NCBI RefSeq assembly: GCF_002368195.1
Contig: NZ_AP018178.1
Span: 4,436,721-4,500,720, forward strand
Direction of reading: 5' to 3'
Source of the DNA: Calothrix sp. NIES-2100
GTDB taxonomy: Bacteria; Cyanobacteriota; Cyanobacteriia; Cyanobacteriales; Nostocaceae
DNA length: 64,000 nucleotides
In this document: in pieces, positions 15,621 through 24,112 of the stretch
Numbering within the stretch: position 1 is the first letter of the stretch
How the letters are laid out: every line of letters starts with the position of its first letter
Notes under the pieces: model-generated
Seen by the model: only the letters and a program-made list of their open reading frames with translations
Database searches by the model: none
Told to the model about the DNA's origin: nothing
Position numbers and translations under genes: made by a program

Positions 15621-18600
15621 ATGCTTAAAAATTGTTCAAAATGGGGCAAATTTGTCCTGAAAACCGTTAACACCAAAACACCTCAAGCGCACCCTCTGGG
15701 ATTAATCCTGTTGCTGTGTCTATCCTTGTGTTCAGAAAGCGTCAACGCCGATCCCAAACCGACACCTTCAACCCCACCCCCGCAACTCCCAACCCAAACC
15801 AACACCCCAGACAGCAACCGCGCAGCAGCCCAAAAAGCAGAAGCAGAAGCCGGACAATTAGGTAAACAGAAAGCACCCTTATTGAGCAAAATCATTCCTA
15901 AATGGGAAGAAGCCCTAAAATATTGGCGTTTAGCAGGCGATCGCAAAAAAGAAGCCCTAACCTTAAATCGAATTGCTGGCTTATACTTTCTTAGGGGTGA
16001 TTATTCTAAAGCTTTGGAATATGTTGAGAAAGCCATACCTATTTGTCAAGCTTTAGGCGATCGCGAATGTGAAGGTGGAGTCACTACTTCACTTAGCTTG
16101 ATCTATAAGCAAATAGGAGAATATCAAAAGGCGATTGACAACCTGCTGCAATATGCCTCACTGTACCCTGAAAGTTCAGCTATCGTTTATAGCTCAGTTG
16201 CACATATTTATGGTGAATTAGGTGAACAAAACAAAGCACTTGAGTATTACAACAAAGCTTTGGCTTTCTGGAAAGGAAAAGGTGATGTCATGCAACAAGC
16301 TGAATCACTCGATAAGATTGCTTTTTTTAACTTCACTTCAGGTGAAATCAACAAAAGCTTTGATTACATCAAGCAGGCTAATATTCTCGATCCTGAATTT
16401 AAGAGAAATAGAAAGCTATACGATCTGTTGTACGTTGGGTTAAACGCCGCAAGTTGTGAAGATAAATTAGCATCATTAAAAAAGCCTTCCCAACTCAAAA
16501 AACCCAAGAATACACCACAGCAATCAAAAACTCCTAATTCAGACGCAGCTACCAATAATCTTATTGAATTCTACAACCAACAAATCCAAAAATATCGCAC
16601 ACAAGAAATTCCTCCTGCTGAAGCGGAAGCCTTATCAGATCTTGGTAGTTGGCTTACCAGAATTGGAGATTATAGAAAAGCCCTGAAATTTCATCAACAA
16701 GCACTTACACTGCGGCAAAAGATGGGCGGTAAGCCAGAAGAAGCAAAGACACTAACCGATATTGCTAATATTTTAAACCAGCAAGGGAAAAAACAAGAAG
16801 CGATTAATAAACTCAATCAAGCCTTAGTCATTCAACGTCAGATTAAAGCTCGTCCAGATGAAGCTGATACTTTGATAACTATCGCTAATGTTTACTCATC
16901 TTTAGGCGCATATACCGAGAGTTTACATACTTATGAAAAAGCATTATCTATATGGCAAGATATTGGTAAACACAGCAGTGAAACTGATACTCTCATGTGG
17001 ATGGGTGATGTTTATCGCAAGTTGCAAAATAATCCACAATCTCTGAATTATTACAACAAAGCATTAAAAGTCTCCACAGACACGGGAGACTGTAACAATG
17101 AAGCTTATTTACGAGAACGTATTAGTCAATATTACCTGGCGGTGGGAGATAATCAACAAGCAATTAGTTTTGCTAACCAGACTCTAAATTTATCTCATAA
17201 TTTAGGGGTTGATGAGCAGAAATTATTATTTGAAGCGAGTACACTTAATATCCGCGCTCAAGTTGAGATAAAACAAGGAAATTATTCTCAAGCTCTAGAA
17301 GACTCTCAAAAAGCCAGAAAATCAGCCCAAGGATCTGGCTATAAGCAGACAGAAGGTTATGTAATGACTACAACGGCTGAAGCTTACGCCGCCCTCAAAC
17401 AACCCGAAAAAGCCATTCAAACTTATGAAGAACAATTAACTCTCTATGGTGAAATGGGCTTACTTTCTCAACAAGCCCAAAGTCTCTACAATATCGCCAA
17501 ATTACAACGCCAAAATAACGAACTTCAACAAGCTTTAACCAAGATAAATAAAGCAATCGAATTTATCGAAAACATCCGCAAAGAAGTTGCTAGTGAAGAT
17601 TTAAAAACTTCCTTTTTTGCCACAGTACAAGATTATTATCAACTGAAAATTGATATCCTGATGGAACTGCACAAACAAGACCCATCAAAAGGATACAACG
17701 CCCTTGCCTTCGACACCAGCGAAAGCTCCCGCGCCCGCAGTCTGCTAGAACTCCTCACTGAAGCCCATGCAGATATCCGTAAAGGCGTAGATGCAAAACT
17801 CTTAGAAGAGGAACGTAGTCTACAGCAACAAATTGATGCTAGAAGGAAAATCCGGATTGAACTTTTATCAAGTAAAAAACCCCCAGAACAAGTAGATGAA
17901 TTAAATAAAGAAATTGAGGAACTTTCAGAAAAATATCAGCAAGTCTTAGCTTCTATCCGCGCTAAAAGTCCAGGTTATGCAGCAATTACCCAACCCAAAC
18001 TCCTGAAGAAACTCGCAGAAATTCAATCCTCAGTTCTTGATGACAACACTATTCTTTTACAATATTCCCTTGGTAAAGAACACAGTTATCTTTGGTTAGT
18101 GACAAAGACAGGAATGAAAAGTTATGAATTACCCAAAGGTGAAGATATTGAAACTGCTGCTAAGAAGTTTTATCAAAATATCAAAGGTGGCGGGGAATTA
18201 TATTCACGAGGCGGAATTACAGTTCAACCTGGAACAAATGCTGAAAATCCTGAAAAAGTTGCCACTAAATTAAGTCAAATGTTGCTTCAGCCTGTAGCAG
18301 AAGAATTAGGAAATAAGCGATTGTTGATTGTGGCTGATGGCATTTTACAATACATTCCCTTTGCAGCATTGCCAAATCCAACCCAAACAAAATTACAACC
18401 GTTATTAGTAGAACATGAAATTGTCAATGCGCCTTCGGCTTCTACAATTGCGGTGGTGCGAAATGAAACTAAAAACCGCCATGTGGCTGGGAAAAAATTA
18501 GCTGTGTTGGCAGATCCGGTATTTAGTAAAGATGATAATCGCTTAAAGCTAAGTGTAGCTCAAGGTGGTCAAAATAGAGGAAAAAATTCCAATTCTCCTG

Positions 18601-19235
18601 AGTTAAATACTTTAGCACTGAGACGTTCAAGCTGTGATTCAAATCTTAGCTTTTCTCGCCTTGAAGGGACGCACACAGAAGCCACAAATATTTTGAGTTT
18701 AGTTCCCAAATCAGCAAGCAAATCAGCTTTTGATTTTGATGCTAATCGTACTACCGTAACGAATTCACAAATGAGTCAATACCAAATTGTCCACTTTGCA
18801 ACTCACGGATTTTTCGATACTAACAATCCTAAGTGTTCTAGTGTAGTCCTGTCTTTGGTAGATTCAAAAGGAAATGCCGAAGATGGTTTTCTTCAAATTC
18901 AGGATATTTTCAACCTCAACTTACCAGCAGAATTAGTGGTGTTAAGTGCTTGTGAAACCGGACTTGGAGAACAAGTAAAAGGTGAAGGTTTAGTAGGATT
19001 AACAAGAGGATTTATGTATGCAGGTAGTCCAAGAGTTGCTGTCAGTTTATGGAGTGTAGACGACAAAGGAACAGCAGAATTAATGACGAAATTTTACACA
19101 AAAATGCTCAAAGAGAATTTACCACCTGTAGCGGCGCTAAGGGCTGCACAATTAGAAATGTGGCGCAGTCCCAATCCCAAATATTCTCGAACTGATGTCT
19201 GGGCGGCTTTTACCTTACAAGGTGAGTGGCGATGA
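15621..19235 (+). CDS. Exported TPR-CHAT protease-like protein 2
   Basis: The 1204-aa paralogue of the preceding gene has the same order. A hydrophobic N-terminal segment (about 26-42, PLGLILLLCLSLCSES) looks like a signal peptide or lipobox-like export signal. A proline-rich linker follows (PTPSTPPPQLPTQT). TPR units span about 90-690. The C-terminal CHAT domain has His1062 in FATHGF and Cys1111 in LSACETG. The region IENIRKEVASEDLKTSFFAT before the CHAT domain is nearly the same in both proteins, which supports duplication. A shorter start at an internal Met is possible because the first 20 residues precede the hydrophobic stretch. Function presumably peptide cleavage outside the cytoplasm; no substrate can be named. 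Confidence 0.92.
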   Translation: MLKNCSKWGKFVLKTVNTKTPQAHPLGLILLLCLSLCSESVNADPKPTPSTPPPQLPTQTNTPDSNRAAAQKAEAEAGQLGKQKAPLLSKIIPKWEEALKYWRLAGDRKKEALTLNRIAGLYFLRGDYSKALEYVEKAIPICQALGDRECEGGVTTSLSLIYKQIGEYQKAIDNLLQYASLYPESSAIVYSSVAHIYGELGEQNKALEYYNKALAFWKGKGDVMQQAESLDKIAFFNFTSGEINKSFDYIKQANILDPEFKRNRKLYDLLYVGLNAASCEDKLASLKKPSQLKKPKNTPQQSKTPNSDAATNNLIEFYNQQIQKYRTQEIPPAEAEALSDLGSWLTRIGDYRKALKFHQQALTLRQKMGGKPEEAKTLTDIANILNQQGKKQEAINKLNQALVIQRQIKARPDEADTLITIANVYSSLGAYTESLHTYEKALSIWQDIGKHSSETDTLMWMGDVYRKLQNNPQSLNYYNKALKVSTDTGDCNNEAYLRERISQYYLAVGDNQQAISFANQTLNLSHNLGVDEQKLLFEASTLNIRAQVEIKQGNYSQALEDSQKARKSAQGSGYKQTEGYVMTTTAEAYAALKQPEKAIQTYEEQLTLYGEMGLLSQQAQSLYNIAKLQRQNNELQQALTKINKAIEFIENIRKEVASEDLKTSFFATVQDYYQLKIDILMELHKQDPSKGYNALAFDTSESSRARSLLELLTEAHADIRKGVDAKLLEEERSLQQQIDARRKIRIELLSSKKPPEQVDELNKEIEELSEKYQQVLASIRAKSPGYAAITQPKLLKKLAEIQSSVLDDNTILLQYSLGKEHSYLWLVTKTGMKSYELPKGEDIETAAKKFYQNIKGGGELYSRGGITVQPGTNAENPEKVATKLSQMLLQPVAEELGNKRLLIVADGILQYIPFAALPNPTQTKLQPLLVEHEIVNAPSASTIAVVRNETKNRHVAGKKLAVLADPVFSKDDNRLKLSVAQGGQNRGKNSNSPELNTLALRRSSCDSNLSFSRLEGTHTEATNILSLVPKSASKSAFDFDANRTTVTNSQMSQYQIVHFATHGFFDTNNPKCSSVVLSLVDSKGNAEDGFLQIQDIFNLNLPAELVVLSACETGLGEQVKGEGLVGLTRGFMYAGSPRVAVSLWSVDDKGTAELMTKFYTKMLKENLPPVAALRAAQLEMWRSPNPKYSRTDVWAAFTLQGEWR

Positions 19236-19278
19236 TGTCAACAGACAAAACCCACCGATCTGTGTTTCAAACTCTCAA

Positions 19279-19342
19279 TTTTTCCTTAAACCTGCATACC
19301 CCCACAGCGTCTAGAAATATATTGATGTGAAAATGCGATCGC
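19279..19342 (+). promoter_or_regulatory. Conserved element after TPR-CHAT gene 2 (copy 3 of 3)
   Basis: CCTTAAACCTGCATACCCCC, then ACAGCGTCTAGAAA, TATATTGATGTG and a HIP1 octamer. It is the copy most like 15489, yet no CHAT gene follows; the next gene, a histidine kinase, starts 318 bp later. No other gene is supported in 19343-19659. Confidence 0.5.
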
Positions 19343-19659
19343 AAACTACCTCGCTCACAAATATGTGAGTTTTTCTGATAGTTCTTCAGAGCCTTCTCAG
19401 GTAATTTTGACCACGGTCTAAGCTTTGATTTTTAAATATTTTCTCTAATTTAAAGCATACATCGTTCTCTGAGATCAAGTAGGTAGCCCTACAGCGCATC
19501 CAACGTTTATCTAAATAGACAGTATTTTCCCAGCCATGTGAGATTGGCGAATTATGAGGGAAATATAAATTCATAACGTTTGATTAATTTTGCAATTATT
19601 ACAGTACGTTACTTGCCGTGTCACTAGGAATATTATTTCAACAGTAAAGGATTGAAAGT

Positions 19660-21036
19660 ATGCTGGCTATAGATACCATCAAAAATGGTAATGATCTGAA
19701 TTTGCAATTAGAGTCAACTTTGCAAGAATTACCACTTTGGTCAGTTTACGTTGAAGTAGCTCATCCGGCCAAGGATCTAAATATACTGTTTGAGCAACAG
19801 CCTTTACTACCAGGAATCATTCTGACTTGTAATCAAGAATATGTAGGAATGATTTCTCGGCAAAGATTTTTTGAACACATGAGTCGCCCCTATAGTTTTG
19901 CACTCTTTGCCAAACGTCCTACCGAAAATCTCCTGAAATTTCTCGACTTAGAAGTGTGTATAATTTCTGAAGATACATCCATAGTCGAAGCAATTCAGCT
20001 AGCATTACAGCGTCCATCCCAATTAGCCTATGAGCCGATTTTAGTAAAAACTAAATTGGGTAATTATAAACTCTTAGATTTTCACCAATTACTTTTAGCC
20101 TACTCCCAAATTCAGGTATTAACACTGGCGCAACTAGAGCAAGTAGAAGAACAATCAAGAATAGCTAAAGCCGGCTTTCGTAACTTGAAGAATAACTATA
20201 CAAGATTACTGCAAAATGATAAAATGGCAGCTTTAGGGCAACTTGTTGCGGGTATTGCCCACGAAATCAACAACCCTGTCAGCTTTATTGCCGGGAACTT
20301 AGTTCATGCGCTCAACTACAGTCAGGATTTACTTGATTTAGTCAGTCTCTACCAAAAGTATTATCCTGAACCAGCCGCAGAAATTCAAGATGCGATCGCT
20401 GATATTGAACTAGAATTTTTAAGAGATGATTTTCTGGATCTGCTCAAGTCGATGAAAGTAGGTACTGAACGTATCCACGAGATAGTTCTGGCTTTACGAA
20501 ATTTCTCCCGTCTTGATGAATCCGAGAAAAAAACAGTTGATATCCATGAAGGGATTGATAGTACTTTACTACTATTACAAAGCCGCCTAGAAAATCAGCA
20601 AACAGGTCAACTAATTACCGTTGTTAAAGAGTATGAAAAACTCCCATTAGTCGAATGCTATCCTGGTCTACTCAATCAGGCATTCATGAATATTTTAGCC
20701 AATGCTATAGATGCTATTTTTAACAATTATGATTATTCAATTTTACCATCTTCCGAGCCAAAATCTCCCCTAATTCAGATTCGTACTGAATCTATAGATG
20801 ATAACCATATAATTATTCGCATTGCCGATAATGGTTTGGGAATACCCAAAGATATGCAAAAGCGATTATTTGACCCTTTCTTCACTACTAAAAGCATTGG
20901 TAAAGGTACAGGATTAAGCTTATCTATCAGCTATCAAATTGTTGTCGATAAACATGGCGGTCAATTGCAATGTTTATCTGTTGTCGGAAAAGGCACTGAG
21001 TTTATTATTACAATTCCTATACACCTTGATTCGTGA
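19660..21036 (+). CDS. Sensor histidine kinase
   Basis: The 458-aa soluble kinase has no membrane segment. The N-terminal half (about 1-165) resembles a CBS-like sensor fold (PGIILTCNQEYVGMISRQRFFEHMSR, then DTSIVEAIQLALQRP). A short coiled segment leads to the dimerisation helix with phospho-acceptor His201 in GIAHEINNP. The HATPase domain shows the N box NILANAIDAI, the G1 box IADNGLGIP, the F box FDPFFTTK and the G2 box GKGTGLSLS. It phosphorylates an unknown response regulator; none is encoded nearby. It lies downstream of the CHAT pair on the same strand, but the 424-bp gap argues against an operon. Confidence 0.93.
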   Translation: MLAIDTIKNGNDLNLQLESTLQELPLWSVYVEVAHPAKDLNILFEQQPLLPGIILTCNQEYVGMISRQRFFEHMSRPYSFALFAKRPTENLLKFLDLEVCIISEDTSIVEAIQLALQRPSQLAYEPILVKTKLGNYKLLDFHQLLLAYSQIQVLTLAQLEQVEEQSRIAKAGFRNLKNNYTRLLQNDKMAALGQLVAGIAHEINNPVSFIAGNLVHALNYSQDLLDLVSLYQKYYPEPAAEIQDAIADIELEFLRDDFLDLLKSMKVGTERIHEIVLALRNFSRLDESEKKTVDIHEGIDSTLLLLQSRLENQQTGQLITVVKEYEKLPLVECYPGLLNQAFMNILANAIDAIFNNYDYSILPSSEPKSPLIQIRTESIDDNHIIIRIADNGLGIPKDMQKRLFDPFFTTKSIGKGTGLSLSISYQIVVDKHGGQLQCLSVVGKGTEFIITIPIHLDS

Positions 21037-21121
21037 ATAGCAAATTAAACCTGTAGTTGTGCCCCTACGATTATCTATACCACACCCTGCGGGTTCAGCA
21101 TGGAAATATTAACGCCTACTT

Positions 21122-21218
21122 ATACCATTTCACGCTTAGGAGAAATACAAATAAAATACCTCTGCTTCTTCTGCTTCTTCTGCTCCCTAGTTGTATCAAC
21201 CTTTAAGTGAAACGGTAT
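21122..21218. repeat. Palindromic miniature element and following hairpin
   Basis: ATACCATTTCAC at the left (21122) and GTGAAACGGTAT at the right (to 21218) form imperfect terminal repeats about 97 bp apart, with CTTCTGCTTCTTCTGC inside. A second hairpin of the type AGTGGGAGCATCTTGCTCCCT lies at about 21256-21325. Together they fill the gap between the kinase and the convergent permease gene. Confidence 0.55.
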
Positions 21219-21349
21219 TAAACCACATCTATTTTGAGAACCATAATTTTAAAAGTAGTGGGAGCATCTTGCTCCCTGCTGCTAGAGAAAGTAGTAGCGG
21301 GCTTTGGGTCCCGCACTACTCCAGATTTCAAAATGGACAAGGTTTACTA

Positions 21350-22444
21350 CTAGTCTCCCACCTGAACAGGAGTTGAATGTTTGATATTGTCATTAGAGAC
21401 AACTATTTGACTAAATGCGCCATCACGCCAACTATCTACAATATCTTTAATAAAACTGGCGATAGGTATAGCAATTAATAAACCTAAAACTCCGCCTAAT
21501 TTAGCGCCTATTAATAAAGAAATTACAACCCATACAGGATTTAAGCCAGTCAAATTCCCCAAAATCCGAGGCGCAATAAAATTCGCATTAACTTGGTCAA
21601 TGGCTACAGCTATACCTAATACTTCTACCCCTAACCAAATATTTTGTAAAGCCACCAAAAAACTGACTATAGCTATACCTATACCCGTACCAAATGGGAA
21701 GAGTGAGAAAAAACCAATACCAATGCCAAAAAGTAGAGCTAAGGGAACTTGTAGTGAGAAAAATGCTAATGTAATCGCCGACCCTAAGACAGCACCTAAT
21801 GTGGCCTGACCAATAAAATAATTATGGAAATCCTCGCGCAATAATTCCCGCACTTTCGGGCCAATGTGCGGCGGTAACCACTGAAAAAGTCCATCCCAAA
21901 GGCGATCGCCATTTAATACCATGTAGACAGTTAGCACCACTGTCAACAGTACATTAACTACTACCCCAATCGTATCAAACGCAACAGAGAGAATTCTGCC
22001 AGTGAAGGATTGCAGTTGATTAGACAATCTTTCTAATACTTGAGTGGCTAAACCAGTTAAATTTACTGGTAGTTGTTGTGTCGCCGCCCAGTTTTGGAAA
22101 GCTTGGATTTGTTCACCCGCAGAATCAATCCAATAGGGGAGAATGTTAGCTAATTCATTGAGCTGTTCGATAATCAGCGGGACTAAGGTGATACCTAAAC
22201 CCACTAAGATTACCACAGCCAAAAGTAACACTACCACAATAGCCAGGTTGCGTTGTACCCCACGTTCTTGCAGAAACTGAATAGGATAATTCAACACAAA
22301 AGCTAATAAGACAGCGGCGGCAAAAATACTTACTAGCGGTTGAAAATACTGCACAACCTGAAGTAATAGCCAACCGTTGAGAATGGCGACGGGAAACGCC
22401 AATCCGATACTTAACCATCGCGGTAGTTTGTTTACTGATTGCAT
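21350..22444 (-). CDS. AI-2E family transporter (PerM-like permease)
   Basis: A polytopic membrane protein of 364 aa from the chosen start. Hydrophobic segments alternate through the sequence, and the family's C-terminal block is visible (VAIDQVNANFIAPRILG, then LNPVWVVISLLIGAKLGGVLGLLIAIPIASFI). Members export autoinducer-2 or other small molecules, but the substrate is rarely known. The frame is open up to 22519, but those extra 25 residues are encoded by TTGTCAG-type tandem repeat. The ATG at 22444 has GGAG 10 bp upstream and begins MQSVNKLPRW, so it is preferred. The NUDIX gene lies just upstream on the same strand. Confidence 0.9.
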   Translation of the reverse strand: MQSVNKLPRWLSIGLAFPVAILNGWLLLQVVQYFQPLVSIFAAAVLLAFVLNYPIQFLQERGVQRNLAIVVVLLLAVVILVGLGITLVPLIIEQLNELANILPYWIDSAGEQIQAFQNWAATQQLPVNLTGLATQVLERLSNQLQSFTGRILSVAFDTIGVVVNVLLTVVLTVYMVLNGDRLWDGLFQWLPPHIGPKVRELLREDFHNYFIGQATLGAVLGSAITLAFFSLQVPLALLFGIGIGFFSLFPFGTGIGIAIVSFLVALQNIWLGVEVLGIAVAIDQVNANFIAPRILGNLTGLNPVWVVISLLIGAKLGGVLGLLIAIPIASFIKDIVDSWRDGAFSQIVVSNDNIKHSTPVQVGD

Positions 22445-22489
22445 TGGTAACTCCACAAAAGGGGGAACTGTTGACTGTTGACGGTTGAT

Positions 22490-22520
22490 TGTTGACTGCT
22501 GACAACTGACAACTGACAAC
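22490..22520. repeat. Short tandem repeat (GTCAGTT-type heptamer)
   Basis: Short runs of TTGACTGCTGACAACTGACA type between the permease and NUDIX genes. This is one of several heptamer repeats in the window; others lie at about 23858-23893 and 34118-34146. Confidence 0.6.
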
Positions 22521-22523
22521 TAA

Positions 22524-22952
22524 CTATTGACTATCAATAAAATCCAGCATGATTCGCTGATGCATCGGCCCTAAAGGTCTAATTTCACCAGCGTTTTGCG
22601 AATAACAGTTACCTTGGCGAATATCTTCCGGTGTCAACAAACCCATGTCCCAGCCTTCATTTAAAACCAGTTGATCTAAACTTACCAAGAGTGGTGCATG
22701 AAAGACATGACGGATCACTTTGTCATCCCAATAACAGGCAAATTCAGAGAAATTAGGGAAATCGTAGGCAATTTCTTCTAAAATTTCTCGCTTGACAGCA
22801 ATATCTGGCGTTTCGCCCGACTCGATATGTCCACCAAACAGCGCCCAGTAACCAGGGTAGAGAATAGTAGGTATGTTATCCCGCAGTTGCATGAGAAACT
22901 TGTTTTGTTGGTAGAGAATTGCGATCGCAACCTCCACCTGTTGATTACTCAT
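22524..22952 (-). CDS. NUDIX hydrolase
   Basis: The 142-aa protein contains the Nudix box GGHIESGETPDIAVKREILE followed by EI (GX5EX7REUXEEXGU pattern, with Ile-Ala in place of the final Gly position), at about residues 38-60. Such enzymes hydrolyse nucleoside diphosphates linked to another moiety, with a divalent metal held by the REXXEE glutamates. The substrate cannot be read from sequence. It is transcribed in the same direction as the AI-2E permease, about 80 bp upstream of that gene's chosen start. Confidence 0.88.
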   Translation of the reverse strand: MSNQQVEVAIAILYQQNKFLMQLRDNIPTILYPGYWALFGGHIESGETPDIAVKREILEEIAYDFPNFSEFACYWDDKVIRHVFHAPLLVSLDQLVLNEGWDMGLLTPEDIRQGNCYSQNAGEIRPLGPMHQRIMLDFIDSQ

Positions 22953-23017
22953 AAATTTTTATTTAGTAAATCGCGCCATCTTTAACAAAATCGGCTTATA
23001 AGTATGTTCGCATTACG

Positions 23018-23444
23018 TACATACTTATGCTAAATATAAAAACAACTAACATAGGTCTGCATGGTAGTGCATGGGCTGTTGACTGTTAGCCAGGTGTTTA
23101 GAGAAGTAGTCCTTGCACGTTGATGAACTCGCCCACCGTTTGCTAATTGGCATCCAAAAAACAAGAGTGCAAGATACCTTGTGGTATTCATGAAGGTTGG
23201 AGTACCAACCTTAGTCCGTGAAAACCAAACGGCACAAAGACAATTTATTGCCTGTGGAAGACGGGCGACTGCCTACTGAGGGAGTGTCAGACCATCACCG
23301 ACTTTGGTGTCGGATATCTTTGTGATATATCTAACGTGGCAACTGCCAATGAAGTGGGAAACTCCGCATGACGAGTAAGACCGTCCTAAGTTTTGTCTTG
23401 GTTGGAAGCCCCAACTTGAGCGTTGCTTAGTTGGGGTACTTCAC
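23018..23444 (+). mobile_element. Non-autonomous IS200/IS605-type element carrying an omega-RNA-like region (no tnpA, tnpB or iscB)
   Basis: The right end is a hairpin CCCCAACT (23409-23416) / AGTTGGGG (23429-23436) followed by TACTTCAC, the usual layout of IS200/IS605 right ends in cyanobacteria. The candidate left flank is TTAC at 23014-23017. Removing 23018-23444 joins TTAC to GAATC and leaves the neighbouring lipoprotein frame ending at the same residue (TCG then TAA), which supports these borders. No transposase or nuclease frame is present inside. The right end is more secure than the left. Confidence 0.55.
23160..23437 (+). ncRNA. HEARO/IscB omega-RNA-like structured RNA
   Basis: Blocks resemble the scaffold of IscB-associated omega RNAs (first described as HEARO RNA) as I recall them: TTCATGAAGGTTGGAGTACC (near 23187), TATTGCCTGTGG (23248), GGGCGACTG (near 23266), a GACTTTGGTGTC stem, and the terminal GAAGCCCC...GGGG hairpin. 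In IscB systems the guide is 5' of the scaffold and iscB follows 3'. Here the scaffold is followed directly by the element end and a host gene on the opposite strand, so the RNA is an orphan. Identification rests on remembered motifs, not alignment. Confidence 0.6.
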
Positions 23445-23845
23445 GAATCTTCTTCGAGATATATTTCTCCCAACTCTTTTCCCGCCAAGGGTATGCTTTG
23501 ATACTTAATTTTGCCTTTAATGACAACTTGCTCTCCTTTTGCCAACTTATTTTGACTAGTAATAACCCAAATTTTGCCGGTTGAGTCATCGATTTGATAA
23601 GCCCACCGCTTCAAAAGCGGCACTTGCCTTTCTACCTTACCTTGAATGTAAACTTTAGCCTGATTGGTTTGTTCTGGCTTAATTTCCCGAATTGGGGTGA
23701 TATTACTCCCTATACGGAAATTACCGACTGTAAAACCAGGTTGTGTTACCGTACCACAACTGCAAAGTCCTAATACCAGCAGTAACAACAATCCTAAGCG
23801 GTAGCGAATAATGCTGTGAGTTTGCGAAAATTTTTGTTTGGTCAT
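23441..23845 (-). CDS. OB-fold-like lipoprotein
   Basis: The 134-aa protein has a hydrophobic signal segment (about 17-28) ending in the lipobox LGLCSC, so the mature protein would be lipid-anchored at about Cys28-30. The C-terminal 90 residues (KVYIQGKVERQVPLLKRWAY, then KIWVITSQNKLAKGEQVVIKGK) have the strand pattern of a small OB-fold, as in nucleic-acid-binding BOF/NirD-like lipoproteins. Its stop codon TGA is supplied by the terminal GTGAA of the inserted element, which did not change the C-terminus. Function unknown. Confidence 0.75.
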   Translation of the reverse strand: MTKQKFSQTHSIIRYRLGLLLLLVLGLCSCGTVTQPGFTVGNFRIGSNITPIREIKPEQTNQAKVYIQGKVERQVPLLKRWAYQIDDSTGKIWVITSQNKLAKGEQVVIKGKIKYQSIPLAGKELGEIYLEEDS

Positions 23846-23857
23846 TTGTTAATAGTC

Positions 23858-23893
23858 AGTTGTCAGTTGTCAGTTGTCATTTGTCATTTGTCC
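23858..23893. repeat. Short tandem repeat (TCAGTTG)n
   Basis: Consecutive copies of GTCAGTT and GTCATTT upstream of the lipoprotein gene. The rest of 23894-24112 contains C-rich runs but no gene. Confidence 0.65.
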
Positions 23894-24112
23894 CCCTTGT
23901 CCTCTTTGTCCCCCTGCCCCCAGAAGATATTGGAGATGATGCAGTTAATCTGAGAAAATAAGGCAGCATGATTTTGCTGTTTGCACAACGCTACGCCATA
24001 AAATAGCAAGACCATCATAGTCAATAGCCAAGGTTTATTGATGACTGTTGACTCCGCTACAAACGGCTAGATGTTGGACTTTAGATTTAAGGCGAATTTG
24101 CTCTGAATTCTC

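Noticed and set aside
19386..19574. 62-aa minus-strand frame upstream of the histidine kinase
   Set aside because: No start signal, no family resemblance and spacer-like composition.
23160..23437. tmRNA, RNase P RNA or 6S RNA
   Set aside because: None of the conserved core sequences of these RNAs that I know is present; the terminal hairpin and TTCAC end point to an IS200/IS605-like element.
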